64,000 bases of DNA from Eggerthellaceae bacterium (GCA_022791455.1 JAAVZC010000014.1:459119-523118), one strand, 5' to 3'; positions 1 through 9,112 are shown, counted from the stretch's first letter. The notes: a model not told the origin generated them from the sequence alone. Program-made: numbers and translations.

Positions 1-202
1 GATGGCGCAGGCCATCTCGGCACCAGCGGCGCTGGCCTTTATTTTCGCGTTCACCTTCAACGTGCCCTGCTCCGCCAGCGTTTCCGCCACGTACGCAGAG
101 GTACACTCGATGAAATGGACGGTGGCTATCATCGCGTTCTACATCGTCGCGTCGCTGCTGCTTGGCTGCGTCGTGTACCACGTGGCACTGCTGTTCTTCT
201 AG
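1..202 (+). CDS. feoB: FeoB-type ferrous iron transporter, C-terminal fragment
   Basis: Only the last 66 codons are inside the window; the reading frame is open at base 1, so the gene continues upstream and the apparent ATG at base 2 is probably internal. The visible part has two hydrophobic segments and the stretch FNVPCSASVSATYAEVHSMK, which matches the conserved core near the C-terminus of FeoB, where a (Y/N)VPC motif opens the last membrane region. FeoB is a GTP-driven ferrous iron importer of the inner membrane. The G domain and most of the permease lie outside the window, so the assignment rests on this tail. An alternative is another gate-domain permease with a similar motif. Confidence 0.75.
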   Translation, partial: MAQAISAPAALAFIFAFTFNVPCSASVSATYAEVHSMKWTVAIIAFYIVASLLLGCVVYHVALLFF

Positions 203-229
203 CGCACAACGCTTCACCCAGCGGCAGGC

Positions 230-1165
230 TTACTGTGCGGAATCGCGCGGGCGGGGGTTTGAGCCGGAAAGGGCCACTAGTACGATCATGGCTACCATGA
301 GAACGAGACCCGCCCAATCGGCGCCGGTCACCGTCGTGCCCAGCCAGAGCGCCGTGAGCACCATGGCGCTGGCCGGTTCCGCCGCTCCCAGCAGCGCGCC
401 GGGAATGGGTCCCACCACCGAGCAGCCGTACAGGTACAGCCCGAACGCCAGCGCCGTTCCCAGAAAGCCAATGCCGCCGAAGAGCACCAGCGCCGCGCCA
501 CCGTCCAGCGGTGGAAGCACCACGCCGCCGGTCATCGCCCCCTGCGCCAGCCAAATGGCCAGCGAGATCGCCGTGCTCATGAGCATGCCGAACGTGGCAA
601 CGGGAATGGTGGGGTACTTCGCATACAGCCGCCGCGGACTGGTGATATACAGCGTCACCCCCAACGCATTCACGATTCCCCAGAACAGGCCGGCCGGGGG
701 CAGCACCAGCGTACCGGGGTTGCCCTGCGTAGCAATGAGCCAGGTGGCCGCCAGCGCGCAGGCAACGCCCGTCACCTCCAGCCCGCGCGGCAGTCGGCGC
801 GCGCCCACGCACGCCACCACCATCACGAACACAGTGGCCAAACTCTGCAGCACGGTGGCGGTGCCGGCGTTGGTGGCCCCCACCGAGAACGTGAACGTGA
901 ACTGGCTCAGGAACAACCCCACGCCGAAGATCAGCAGCCGCGGGCGCAGCGGGGCGTCGGCCGCGATGGCCCGCAGCGTCCCCCGGTAGCGCACCGCCGA
1001 CACCACCGCCAGAAACACCGCGGCTATCAGCCCACGCGTCCAGGTGATGAAGGCCACGTCCAGGCCGTAGTCGCCCAGAGCAATCTGCGCGCACGCACCC
1101 GAGAACCCCCACAGCGTGGCCCCCGCCAGCGCTGCCGCAATGCCAATTCCAAACCGCCGGTTCAC
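230..1165 (-). CDS. EamA/DMT-superfamily transporter
   Basis: A 311-residue protein made almost entirely of hydrophobic segments, about ten membrane helices in two five-helix halves, the standard size and layout of drug/metabolite transporter (EamA) proteins. The opening ATLWGFSGACAQIAL and the later GATNAGTATVLQSLATVFVM are typical: the first helix carries the WG motif and the third or fourth the AxxxL/Q stretch. The second half carries the matching PxPGALLGAAEPASAM segment. Family members export metabolites or amino acids from the cytoplasm; the substrate cannot be read from sequence. The gene converges with feoB and is co-oriented with the LysR gene upstream (80 bp gap), so the two may be co-transcribed. 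Confidence 0.88.
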   Translation of the reverse strand: MNRRFGIGIAAALAGATLWGFSGACAQIALGDYGLDVAFITWTRGLIAAVFLAVVSAVRYRGTLRAIAADAPLRPRLLIFGVGLFLSQFTFTFSVGATNAGTATVLQSLATVFVMVVACVGARRLPRGLEVTGVACALAATWLIATQGNPGTLVLPPAGLFWGIVNALGVTLYITSPRRLYAKYPTIPVATFGMLMSTAISLAIWLAQGAMTGGVVLPPLDGGAALVLFGGIGFLGTALAFGLYLYGCSVVGPIPGALLGAAEPASAMVLTALWLGTTVTGADWAGLVLMVAMIVLVALSGSNPRPRDSAQ

Positions 1166-1244
1166 ACCTCTCCTTCCGCACCCATCAATTGCGAACCCTT
1201 AGCATACTCAGAGCGAGCCCCGCTTTCGCCACAACTTCCCCGAG

Positions 1245-2120
1245 CTACTTCAGCGACGGGGCAGCGGCCTGGATGTGATCCATGAACCGCTTGGCGGCAA
1301 TGGGCAGGCGCGCCTCGTCCTTGTAGGCCAGCGCCAGGGTGCGCGTGATGGGCGGGTCGGTGGGGCGCACCTCCAACGGATAGGGGCATTTCTCCATGAT
1401 GAGGTCCGCCAGCACCGTTACCCCCAGGCCCTCCTGCACCATGGCCATGATGGAATAGTCGTCATGAATGGTGAACTTCACCTGAGGTTTCAGTCCCAGC
1501 GCGTCGAACGCCTCCAGCGGCTCATAGTAGCTGCCCTCTTCCAGAAGGATGAACGGCTCGGCAGCCAGCTTCTCCAGCGGCACCCGCTTGCGGCGCGCCA
1601 GCGGATGGCCCTTCGGCAGCACTGCGGACATCGCGCCAGTTTTGAGCACACGAGTTTGCAGCCCCGTCACGGCCGCCGGGTTCACGAAGCCGAAGTCCAC
1701 CAGACCGCTGCGAATCCATTCGGGGATGAGCGAGTAATCGCCTTGGTGGATGACGAAGCGCACGCCTGGATGCTGCTCTTCGAAGGAGCGAATGAGCCCC
1801 GGCAGCCAATGGGCGGAGATGCTGGCGATGGTACCGATGCGCACAACGCCGGTTTCCAGTCCGTTGATGGCAGCAGCGCGCTCCACCACCGCGCGCTGGG
1901 CGTTCAGCACCTGCTCGATAAGGGGGAACAGCTCTTGGCCCTCAAGGGTGAGTCGGCTGCCGGAGCGAGTGCGGTCGATCAGCTTCAGCCCCAGCTCGGC
2001 CTCGAGCGAGGCCACCATCTGGCTGAGGGCCGACTGGGTGTAGCCCAAATCGGCGGCCGCCTTTGAGAATTGGCCCCGCTCCACGATGCGCTTCAGGGCC
2101 TCGTATTTCCGCGTATCCAT
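1245..2120 (-). CDS. LysR-family transcriptional regulator
   Basis: A 291-residue regulator. Residues 1-60 form the LysR winged helix-turn-helix (RGQFSKAAADLGYTQSALSQ), followed by the effector-binding fold with the usual GVVRIGTIASISAHWLP start at about residue 90. I place the start at MDTRKYEAL (2120): the open frame extends eight codons further, but LysR proteins begin right at this segment. The gene is divergent from the MFS transporter at 2236, and the 115 bp between them carry an interrupted palindrome, ATAAG-N14-CTTAT (2164-2187), a plausible LysR operator. The likely role is control of that transporter and itself; the effector is unknown. Confidence 0.93.
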   Translation of the reverse strand: MDTRKYEALKRIVERGQFSKAAADLGYTQSALSQMVASLEAELGLKLIDRTRSGSRLTLEGQELFPLIEQVLNAQRAVVERAAAINGLETGVVRIGTIASISAHWLPGLIRSFEEQHPGVRFVIHQGDYSLIPEWIRSGLVDFGFVNPAAVTGLQTRVLKTGAMSAVLPKGHPLARRKRVPLEKLAAEPFILLEEGSYYEPLEAFDALGLKPQVKFTIHDDYSIMAMVQEGLGVTVLADLIMEKCPYPLEVRPTDPPITRTLALAYKDEARLPIAAKRFMDHIQAAAPSLK

Positions 2121-2163
2121 CGCGCGCCTCCTACTGATCATCATTAGGGAAACTTAACACCAC

Positions 2164-2187
2164 ATAAGATACTTTCGTTTTACTTAT
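2164..2187. promoter_or_regulatory. candidate LysR operator
   Basis: An interrupted dyad ATAAG-N14-CTTAT lies in the divergent gap between the LysR gene (start 2120) and the MFS gene (start 2236). Spacing and position fit a LysR site, but the arms are only five bases, so chance is possible. Confidence 0.3.
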
Positions 2188-2235
2188 AGTACGCCCTTCC
2201 GGAAAATGAGCGCCGAAGCAAACCAGGAGGTGTTC

Positions 2236-3555
2236 ATGCAGAAGAGTGAAAGGAGGCGCGGTGCCGGCGCGCCCATGGGGCTGGCGGCCGTGATCGGCTT
2301 TGGCCTGGTGGCCTGCGTGCTGTACGGAGTGGGCGCCGGATTGCGCGGCGACATTGGCATCCTTCTCACGCCGCTTTCCGAGCACTGCCAGCTGCCCTAT
2401 GCCGACGTCAGCTTCTGCATTGCCGTGATGAACCTGGTGTTCGGCGCGGCTCAGCCGGCATTCGGGCTGGTGGCGGCGCGACGCTCCAACCGCTTTGTAC
2501 TGCTGTGTGGCGCAGGCCTCTTGGCGGCAAGTCTGGTGGGAATGGCGCTGTCGCGTAACTTCTGGACGCTCTTCCTTTCGCTGGGGCTACTGTTCGGGCT
2601 GGGTGCCGGCGCGCTCGCTTTCGGGCTCATACTCAGCTCGGCCATGCGCCGCGTGGGGCCCGAGCGCGCCATGATGATCTCCGGCATGCTGAACGCCGCG
2701 GCGGGCCTGGGGGCATTCGTGCTCTCCCCCACCATCCAGGGGCTGCTGGATGCAGGCGGAACCACGTTTGCCCTGAGCGCCCTGTTGGTGCCGGTGGCGG
2801 CGCTCGTCCCCATCGCCTTCGTGGTCACGAGCGCCGACGGCAAAGGAGACGCGTCTGCCCCGAATTCCGCCGTCGAGCCCGGCGGGGTGGACGCTTCCAC
2901 CTCTTCTGAGTCCCCCACTGCCCCGAGCACCGATGCCGCTTCAAGCGCATCCACCGCCCCGAGCACCTCTACCTCCTCTGGTGCTTCCCTCTTTCGCCGC
3001 GCCTTCTCGAACCGCACGTTCCTTCTGCTGCTGGCCGGCTTCAGCACCTGCGGCTTCCACATGGTCATCATCGAGTCACATCTGTTTTCGCAGTACATTT
3101 CCTACGACATTCCTGCCACCAGCGCCTCGTGGGCGTTTTCGCTCTACGGCATTGCCACCATCTTCGGCGCCCTACTTTCCGGCTGGCTTTCCGTTAAGGT
3201 GCCGAAGGGACGACTGCTGGTGTTTTACTACGGGTTCCGCGCCCTGTGGGTGCTCGGGTTCATCTTCCTGTGCCCGAAAAGCCTGGTCACCGCCATCCTG
3301 TTCAGCGCGGGCCTGGGGCTGACCGGCGATGCCACCGTCTCGCCCACGGCGGGCCTTGTGAACCAGCAGTTCTCGCTCGCCGAGGCCGCCACGCTCATCG
3401 GCGTGCTGTTCTTCGGCCATCAAATTGGCGGCTTCCTGAGTGCGTGGCTGGGAGGCGTGCTGCTGGGCGCCACTGGCAGCTACACCTTGCTTTGGGTCAT
3501 AGACGCCGTCCTCTGCACCCTGGCGGCCCTGGCCTCCGCCCGGATCCGAGGCTAA
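2236..3555 (+). CDS. MFS transporter
   Basis: A 439-residue carrier with about twelve membrane helices. The start at 2236 is fixed by a strong ribosome-binding site AGGAGG at 2225-2230; the frame opens ten codons earlier without one. The six-helix halves are joined by a long polar loop (about residues 210-255) rich in Ser, Thr, Ala and Pro, longer than usual for the family. Helices carry typical MFS features such as RRSNRFVLLCGAGLLAA and GLGAGALAFGLILSSAMRR, close to the oxalate/formate antiporter-like (MCT-type) branch. The substrate is unknown. It is divergent from the LysR gene at 1245-2120, which probably controls it, and it is followed by three family C repeat hairpins instead of a classical terminator. 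Confidence 0.9.
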   Translation: MQKSERRRGAGAPMGLAAVIGFGLVACVLYGVGAGLRGDIGILLTPLSEHCQLPYADVSFCIAVMNLVFGAAQPAFGLVAARRSNRFVLLCGAGLLAASLVGMALSRNFWTLFLSLGLLFGLGAGALAFGLILSSAMRRVGPERAMMISGMLNAAAGLGAFVLSPTIQGLLDAGGTTFALSALLVPVAALVPIAFVVTSADGKGDASAPNSAVEPGGVDASTSSESPTAPSTDAASSASTAPSTSTSSGASLFRRAFSNRTFLLLLAGFSTCGFHMVIIESHLFSQYISYDIPATSASWAFSLYGIATIFGALLSGWLSVKVPKGRLLVFYYGFRALWVLGFIFLCPKSLVTAILFSAGLGLTGDATVSPTAGLVNQQFSLAEAATLIGVLFFGHQIGGFLSAWLGGVLLGATGSYTLLWVIDAVLCTLAALASARIRG

Positions 3556-3576
3556 CCTCGGAATCCACATCGCCCC

Positions 3577-3812
3577 AGGACCAAAAACCCCCTCGTCCCC
3601 CACAGATGCCGTCAGTTTCGTGGGGGACGGCGGCATTTTTGATCCTCGGCCCGCGCCTCAGGACCGAAACTCCCGCCTCGTCCACCAAACGACACGGGAA
3701 ACGGTGGACGAAGCCGCACTTTCGATCCTTGCGACAGTCAAAAGGATCGAAACACCCCGCTCGTCCACCGTTGCCTCCGAAAAAGCGTGGACGAAGCGGT
3801 GTTTTCGGTCCT
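3577..3812. repeat. family C palindromic repeat, three units
   Basis: Three consecutive imperfect palindromes: 3577-3646, 3660-3730 and 3742-3812. Each begins AGGACC(G/A)AAA or AGGATCGAAA, runs into a C-rich arm ending in GTCC(CC)CAC or GTCCACC, has a loop of roughly 13-17 bases, and returns through the complementary G-rich arm to a T-tract and GATCCT or GGTCCT. The first unit keeps the CCCCCAC core; the next two have the shorter CCACC core, a subfamily. They fill the gap between the MFS gene and the alarmone synthetase. The hairpin plus T-tract would be able to end transcription on either strand. Confidence 0.85.
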
Positions 3813-3922
3813 GGCGCCTCTTCTCTTCCAGCGAACTAACCCTATAGCCCCTGCGCACGCGACGCCGGTGAGGAGTTTGGTACACTGCTTGGCATTTCTG
3901 ACCCGTGCGAAAGGATGCGTTC

Positions 3923-4669
3923 ATGGATTTGCCCACCAGCAGTCCCGCTTCGACTTCGGCGCTCAGCCTCCTGCAGCAGCGACGCGAGGAGATGGCCTCC
4001 CAAGTGATCAGCCATTTGGCCACCAGCGACGAATTCGCCGCCATGGTGGAGCGCAACCTGGGCCCTTACCGGCGCCTGATGACCTACTATGAATGCGCCA
4101 TGATGGAGGTGGAAACGAAATTCCGCGTGCTGGACGCCGAGTACCGGCTGCAGCACGACCGCAACCCCATTGAATCCATCAAAACGCGCCTGAAAAGCAT
4201 GGACAGCCTGGCGAAGAAGCTGGTGCGCAAGGGCTTCCCGCTGTCGGTGGAATCGGTGGAGCGCAACATCTACGACGTGGCGGGGGTGCGCGTCGTGTGT
4301 ACCTTCCCCGAGGACATGTTCACTCTGGCCGACGCGCTGCTCTCCCAAGACGACGTGCGGCTGGTGGAGCGCCGCGACTACGTGAGCAGCCCCAAGCCCA
4401 GCGGCTACCGCAGCCTGCACCTGATTATCGAGACCCCCATTTTCCTGGAAAAAGAGAAGCGCCTGGTGAAAGTGGAGGTGCAGCTGCGCACTATTTCCAT
4501 GAACTTCTGGGCCTCGCTGGAGCATCAGCTGCGCTACAAGAAAGAGCTGGACGAAACCACCGCCGCAGCGGTCGCCGCCGAACTGGCCGACCTGGCGGAA
4601 AGCGCCGCCGAACTTGACAACCGCATGCAAGCCCTCCGCCACTTCCTGGATGGATCCTGTGAGGATTAG
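3923..4669 (+). CDS. small alarmone synthetase, RelQ-like (p)ppGpp synthetase
   Basis: A 248-residue protein with a single RelA/SpoT synthetase domain at roughly residues 55-215 and no hydrolase, TGS or ACT domain, which places it with the small alarmone synthetases (RelQ/YjbM type). Key segments are VAGVRVVCTFPEDMF, the nucleotide-binding YVSSPKPSGYRSLH and EVQLRTISMNFWASLEH. It should transfer pyrophosphate from ATP to GTP or GDP to make (p)ppGpp, the stringent-response signal. I choose ATG 3923 over the GTG at 3905 because GAAAGGA (3909-3915) is well spaced from it. Family C hairpins flank it on both sides, so it appears to be a single-gene unit. Confidence 0.92.
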   Translation: MDLPTSSPASTSALSLLQQRREEMASQVISHLATSDEFAAMVERNLGPYRRLMTYYECAMMEVETKFRVLDAEYRLQHDRNPIESIKTRLKSMDSLAKKLVRKGFPLSVESVERNIYDVAGVRVVCTFPEDMFTLADALLSQDDVRLVERRDYVSSPKPSGYRSLHLIIETPIFLEKEKRLVKVEVQLRTISMNFWASLEHQLRYKKELDETTAAAVAAELADLAESAAELDNRMQALRHFLDGSCED

Positions 4670-4676
4670 CCCTCGC

Positions 4677-4819
4677 AGGACCGAAAACCCCATCATCCCC
4701 CACGGCGTCGTGGGGCTCGGCGGGGTTTTGGATCCCGTCACCGCTTCCGAGGATCGAAAACCCCCTCGTCCCCCACAACTACCGCCGGTTTCGTGGGGGA
4801 CGACGGGGTTTCTGGTCCT
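4677..4819. repeat. family C palindromic repeat, two units
   Basis: Two units, 4677-4735 and 4750-4819, between the converging alarmone synthetase and dmsC-like genes. Each has the AGGACCGAAAACCCC or AGGATCGAAAACCCC left arm and a complementary right arm ending in GGATCC or GGTCCT. The first has a short loop (GGCGTC region), the second about 17 bases. Confidence 0.85.
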
Positions 4820-4842
4820 GGCGGCGGCGCGCGCAAACGCAA

Positions 4843-4874
4843 CGGTGCCCCGCGGGGGGCGGGGCACCGGTTTT
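4843..4874 (+). terminator. GC-rich hairpin with T-tract (family F copy 1)
   Basis: An 11-bp stem CGGTGCCCCGC / GCGGGGCACCG with a five-base loop, followed by TTTT, between converging genes. It also shares the string ACGGTGCCCCGCGG and its upstream GCGCGCG context with 9830-9872, so it may be one copy of a small repeat family that serves as a terminator. Confidence 0.6.
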
Positions 4875-4908
4875 CGGATTCGCGAACTATCGGGTTAGGA
4901 GCGCGGCG

Positions 4909-5691
4909 CTACAGTACGCCGGCGGCGAAGAAGGCCCAGCGCGCGAGCACCACGGCCACAACCGCGAGCACCAGCACGACAATCTTCGCCGTGGCGGCCG
5001 GCATCTTGCCCGCCAGCACGCAAGCGGAAACTGCGCCGGCAACAATCGCCACCACGATGGAGGCGAACACCAGGCCCGCACTCATTCCCAGGCCCATCAG
5101 GTACACAGCGTAGCCCACGGCCACAGCCACCCAGGCCAGCGCGGCCATCACGGTGAAGGCGTGCAGGGTGCGCGGCATCTCGGCGCGCTCGAACAGCAGC
5201 ACCAACCCGGCGCCCATCAGCAGGTCGCCCACGATGAACAGCGGAATGGTGACCGCCGTGGCCCAAGCGGGCAGGAACGCGCAGTCGTAGTAGGCAAGGC
5301 CGGTGACCACCATCAGCCCGAAGCCCACCAGCGCGCCAATCCAGCGCACCGCGGCCATGGCCTGGCCCTTCAGCTTCGCCACCACCAGGTCGATCACCAT
5401 GACCACGCCGAACGCGATGGCCCAGTAGGATTCCTGGGAAATCATCGAGGCCGGGTTGGCCATGCCGTTCACGAAGCGCAGCGGCTGGCCCAGGTGCATG
5501 AGGGTGGCCAGCAGGCCCACGCCCAGAAGCACGATGCACACCAGCGGGAACAGCCATCCGCGCTTGTCGGCCTCAGCGGCCTTCTCGCCGCACAGCAGGC
5601 CCAGAGCGCTCATACCGTAAGCGCCCGCGGCAATACCGCCGCACGTAGTGAAAACAATGAGAGGGAGGATTTCTTCCACGCTAATCACCAT
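4909..5691 (-). CDS. DmsC-like membrane anchor subunit of molybdoenzyme
   Basis: A 260-residue protein with about eight hydrophobic helices and almost no soluble domain, the size and build of DmsC anchors. The N-terminal pattern PLIVFTTCGGIAAGAYGM and LATLMHLGQPLRFVNGMANP (the HLG.P motif with nearby W/S residues) is characteristic of the DmsC/NrfD branch. It should hold the catalytic and iron-sulfur subunits at the membrane and oxidise menaquinol, passing electrons to the 4Fe-4S protein. It is the last gene of the three-gene operon and starts one base after the stop of the iron-sulfur subunit gene, so translational coupling is likely. Confidence 0.88.
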   Translation of the reverse strand: MVISVEEILPLIVFTTCGGIAAGAYGMSALGLLCGEKAAEADKRGWLFPLVCIVLLGVGLLATLMHLGQPLRFVNGMANPASMISQESYWAIAFGVVMVIDLVVAKLKGQAMAAVRWIGALVGFGLMVVTGLAYYDCAFLPAWATAVTIPLFIVGDLLMGAGLVLLFERAEMPRTLHAFTVMAALAWVAVAVGYAVYLMGLGMSAGLVFASIVVAIVAGAVSACVLAGKMPAATAKIVVLVLAVVAVVLARWAFFAAGVL

Positions 5692-5692
5692 C

Positions 5693-6259
5693 CTAGATGT
5701 AGTAGACGCAAGGGCTGGTGCCGGCTTCGGCCAGGTACTGGCGGCCCTTGCCGGACTGCACCAGTTGTGCCGCCTCGCTGGTGGGGTCGTTCAGGTCGCC
5801 GAAGATGCGGGCATTGGCCGGGCAGCTGGCCACGCAGTAGGGCTCAATGCCCTTCGCCACGCGGTCGGCGCAGAAGTTGCACTTCGACATGACGCGGTCA
5901 ACGTCGTCCATAGACGGCGCGCCGTAGGGACACACCCAGTCGCAGTAGCCGCAGCCGATGCACACGTCCTGATCGACAGAAACGATGCCGGTGGTCTCGT
6001 CCTTGTGCATGGCACCGGTGGGGCAGTGCTTGGCGCACGCCGGGTCGTCGCAGTGGTTGCACAGCATGGGGCGGAAGGCCAGCGTGGGCGAGGGGAAGGT
6101 GCCGGTGGATTGGTACAGCACGTCGCCGGTGAGGCTCTCCAGGTGGTTCCAATGGGCGCTGCCGGGGACTTCGTTGGAAATCTTGCAGCTCACGGTGCAG
6201 GTTTGGCATCCCACGCAATGCTGCGTGTCGATCACCATGCCATAACGGGTTTCAGCCAT
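5693..6259 (-). CDS. DmsB-like four-cluster ferredoxin subunit
   Basis: A 188-residue iron-sulfur protein with four cysteine groups: CVGCQTCTVSC near residue 15, CNHCDDPACAKHC near 67, CIGCGYCDWVC near 100, and CNFCADRV...CVASC near 119-143. This is the standard DmsB/NrfC arrangement of four [4Fe-4S] clusters that carry electrons between the membrane anchor and the molybdenum subunit. It has no signal peptide, as expected for a subunit carried across the membrane with its Tat-exported partner. It lies 17 bp downstream of the catalytic subunit gene and directly before the anchor gene, with the same orientation, forming one operon. Confidence 0.95.
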   Translation of the reverse strand: MAETRYGMVIDTQHCVGCQTCTVSCKISNEVPGSAHWNHLESLTGDVLYQSTGTFPSPTLAFRPMLCNHCDDPACAKHCPTGAMHKDETTGIVSVDQDVCIGCGYCDWVCPYGAPSMDDVDRVMSKCNFCADRVAKGIEPYCVASCPANARIFGDLNDPTSEAAQLVQSGKGRQYLAEAGTSPCVYYI

Positions 6260-6276
6260 GATTATCTCCTTCCCCC

Positions 6277-8817
6277 TTACGCCTTCTCGACCTCGACCAG
6301 CACGTCATAGAACGCGGAGTTGGTCATCGAGTACGCTTCTTCGGCATCGCAGAGGGTCAAGTGCGTAAGGTTCTGGTAGCAGCCGTCGATGAAGTAGTCG
6401 GGGGTCCAGCCGCTCTGGGTGGCCACGGTGCCGGGGATGATGCCCTCGGTCACGAACAGGCGAATCTTCATCTCGCCGCGGTCGTTGTACACGTGCACGA
6501 TGTCGTCGTGGGCCAGGCCGCGCGCCTCGGCGTCCACCGGGTTCATCTGCAGCAGCGGCTCGTCCTGCACCACCTCGAGCGCCGGGTTCAGAATGTGCTG
6601 CGTGTGCACGTTCAGGCGGTCGTGGTACTGGATGTACACCAGCGGGTACTTCGCCGCCAGCTCCCCTTCGCGGGGGTCTTCGGCCGGCGCCTTCCAGGTG
6701 GGCACCTCGTCATCGAAGTCCAGCATGCTCTCGGTGTAGAACTCGAACTTGCCAGTGTCGGTCTTGTAGCCCGCGCCATCGGCGTACACGATGGCCGGAT
6801 CGTACAGCGCGTCGTCGCGGCCGTAGATGCCCTGGCCCACCACGTCGCGGTCCCAATCGAGGTTCTCCCACGCCGGGTGGTCGGTGCCCACGAACTGGCG
6901 GATCCACTCTTCGTCGGTCTTGTCCCAGTACTGGGCCACGCCGGTCTTCTGCGCCAGCAGGGTCATGATCTCCACGTCGGACTTGCTCTCGCCCATGGGC
7001 TCGATGGCCGGCTGGTTGAACATGGCCCAGGGGCTGCGGTCGATGAGGTCCCAATGCTCCCAGTAGGTGCAGGCGGGCAGCACCACGTCGGAGTACTTCG
7101 CGGTCCAGGTCCACCAGGGGTCGGCGGTCACGATGAAGTCGATGGCCGGAATGACCTCGCTGATGATGTAGTTGGAATCGGGGCTCATGTTGATGAAGTT
7201 GGAGTTGGCAATCCACAGGAATTCAATCGGCACCGGGTCGTGCTGGACGGCCGCCTGGTACACAAGCGACGAGCGAATCATGTTGGCGGTGTTGCCGGTT
7301 TCCGACCAGTCGGTGTAGTTGTAGACCGGGCCGGTGTAGCCCGCCACCGGCTTGTTGGTAGCCGTGCCGCCCGCGTGGGACGCGCCGCCGCCGGGGACGC
7401 CGATGTAGCCCGCCACCATGGCCAGCGTGGCCACCGTGCGGAAGGGAGAGTAGGAATGGTACACGCGCTGCATGCCCTGGCCCATGCGGATGCCGGCCGG
7501 CTGCGCTTCGATGTACTCCTTCGCCAAGCGCTCCACCGTTTCGGCAGTCAGGCCGCAGATCTCGGCGGTGTACTCGGGGGTGTACTCAGCTGCGGATTCC
7601 GCCAGGTGGTCGAAGGCGGTGCGGCAGACGACGCCGTCCACGGTGAAGGTGCCGGAAAGGGCCGGCTTCACGGCGCCTTCCTTGATGGCGGCAGCGTCGG
7701 GGGCGGCCACGGCGGTGCCAGTGATCTCGTCCCAGATCACGTAGCTGTTGGCGCCCGCGCCCGCTTCGCCCTGAGCGGCCGGAGCGGTGCCTATGGAGCC
7801 GTCAGCGTTCTCGGCCCCGGCAATTTCGGAGGTGTCCACAATGCGGCCGTCGATCATGCGCAGGCAGTGGCCGTCGTCCTCGCGAATGAGGTAGGGAGCC
7901 ACCGATTCCTCCACCAGCTTGTCCTTCGCGTGAAGGTCGTTGCTGATGATCCAGTTCATCATGCCAAGCGCCAACGCCGGGTCGGTCTGGGGATTGATGG
8001 GAATCCACTCGTCGGCCATGGCAGCCATGGAGCACTGGCGCGGGTCGATCACGATCACCTTCGCGCCGTTCTTGCGAGCGGCCACGTAGTCGCGCAGCTC
8101 GGAGGTGTGAGTGTCGGCCACGTTGCGGCCCCAGCAGATCACCAGGTTGGAGTTCAGGTAGTCGCGGGAATCGTGGGCGCCGCGATGGGTACCGAACACC
8201 ATGGTCATGCCCATGGAAGCGCCATGGTCGCCCATGATGCCCTCGATGTCCCAGGTGGTCGCGCCCAGGCAGGCGGCGTAACGGGTGGGCGCTTCCCAGG
8301 AAAGCTTGCCCAGGTCGCCGGTGAAGGAGTAGAAGGAAGCGGCCTTCGGGTCCTTCGCCACCACGGCGTTCAGCTTCTCGGCAATCAGATCGATGGCCTC
8401 GTCCCAGCTGATGCGCTCGAACTCGCCGCTGCCGCGCTCGCCCGTGCGCTTCATGGGGTACATCACGCGAGCGTTTTCGTCCTGCAGGCGCTGGATGTAG
8501 CTCATCGAGCGCAGGCAGGCGTTGGCATAGCCGGGGCGACCGGGCATGTCGCCGGGCTCCACGCGAATCAGCTTGCCGTCGCGCACCGTGCCCTGCAGGT
8601 GGCAGCGGGAGGTGCAGTTCACCGTGCACACCGCGTGCACCGTCTTCTCACCTTCGCCGGCCGGAGCCTCCCCCTTCGAGGCCAGAGCCGTTTCCGCCGA
8701 GCCGAATCCGATGGCGGAAGCCACCGTGATGGCCCCCACGCCCTTAATGAAGGTACGACGGGTAAGCTTCCCGTCCTTCATAAAGAACTCGGGCTCGCAG
8801 GTTTTGCAATCTTCCAT
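6277..8817 (-). CDS. Tat-exported molybdopterin oxidoreductase, DMSO reductase family catalytic subunit
   Basis: An 846-residue catalytic subunit. The N-terminus carries a twin-arginine signal (LTRRTFIKG at about residues 18-26, then a hydrophobic stretch). A CTVNCTSRC motif near residue 65 with a further Cys about 30 residues on supplies the FS0 [4Fe-4S] cluster. Later segments match molybdopterin-binding signatures (VICWGRN, VIDPRQ, and the C-terminal molydopterin dinucleotide-binding domain from about residue 730). It probably reduces an external acceptor outside the membrane with menaquinol electrons. The acceptor is not predictable: Eggerthellaceae carry many paralogs acting on DMSO, TMAO, catechols or other substrates. 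I could not assign the molybdenum ligand residue with confidence. It heads a three-gene operon and is divergent from a Crp/Fnr regulator. Confidence 0.93.
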   Translation of the reverse strand: MEDCKTCEPEFFMKDGKLTRRTFIKGVGAITVASAIGFGSAETALASKGEAPAGEGEKTVHAVCTVNCTSRCHLQGTVRDGKLIRVEPGDMPGRPGYANACLRSMSYIQRLQDENARVMYPMKRTGERGSGEFERISWDEAIDLIAEKLNAVVAKDPKAASFYSFTGDLGKLSWEAPTRYAACLGATTWDIEGIMGDHGASMGMTMVFGTHRGAHDSRDYLNSNLVICWGRNVADTHTSELRDYVAARKNGAKVIVIDPRQCSMAAMADEWIPINPQTDPALALGMMNWIISNDLHAKDKLVEESVAPYLIREDDGHCLRMIDGRIVDTSEIAGAENADGSIGTAPAAQGEAGAGANSYVIWDEITGTAVAAPDAAAIKEGAVKPALSGTFTVDGVVCRTAFDHLAESAAEYTPEYTAEICGLTAETVERLAKEYIEAQPAGIRMGQGMQRVYHSYSPFRTVATLAMVAGYIGVPGGGASHAGGTATNKPVAGYTGPVYNYTDWSETGNTANMIRSSLVYQAAVQHDPVPIEFLWIANSNFINMSPDSNYIISEVIPAIDFIVTADPWWTWTAKYSDVVLPACTYWEHWDLIDRSPWAMFNQPAIEPMGESKSDVEIMTLLAQKTGVAQYWDKTDEEWIRQFVGTDHPAWENLDWDRDVVGQGIYGRDDALYDPAIVYADGAGYKTDTGKFEFYTESMLDFDDEVPTWKAPAEDPREGELAAKYPLVYIQYHDRLNVHTQHILNPALEVVQDEPLLQMNPVDAEARGLAHDDIVHVYNDRGEMKIRLFVTEGIIPGTVATQSGWTPDYFIDGCYQNLTHLTLCDAEEAYSMTNSAFYDVLVEVEKA

Positions 8818-9112
8818 CTTGCCCTCCTTTTTCCTCTCTCGTTGGTCAAGATGGGTTCAAGATACGCCGCCGCCCGCGCGTCCTCCTCGCAACGGTGGGG
8901 GATGCCGCGCCTTTTGGTGGTGCGCCCCTCTACCGTGGGCTTCCCACAATTTTGTGGGGAACGGCCCTGTTATGGGTGGCCGGAAGCGCAGGGCCGTTCT
9001 CTGCCGAAACTTCTTCCTCCCCTAAGGGCAGCGCTATGGCACAATATCCCCTGCGCTCCCGCTTGGCTACCGGGGCGTGGCGCTACCATCAATTGCCAAG
9101 AAGCGAGGGGCA
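8818..9112. promoter_or_regulatory. divergent promoter region, dms-like operon / Crp-Fnr regulator
   Basis: A 295-bp gap between two divergent starts. It holds the ribosome-binding site of the molybdoenzyme gene (AGGAGGGC on the minus strand, just before 8817) and the one for the regulator (GAGGGG at 9105-9110). Two short dyads are visible: CCCACAATTTTGTGGG at 8944-8959 and a GAACGGCCCTG...CAGGGCCGTTC pair around 8960-9000, one of which could be an operator. I see no clear TTGAT-N4-ATCAA Fnr site and no gene. Confidence 0.45.
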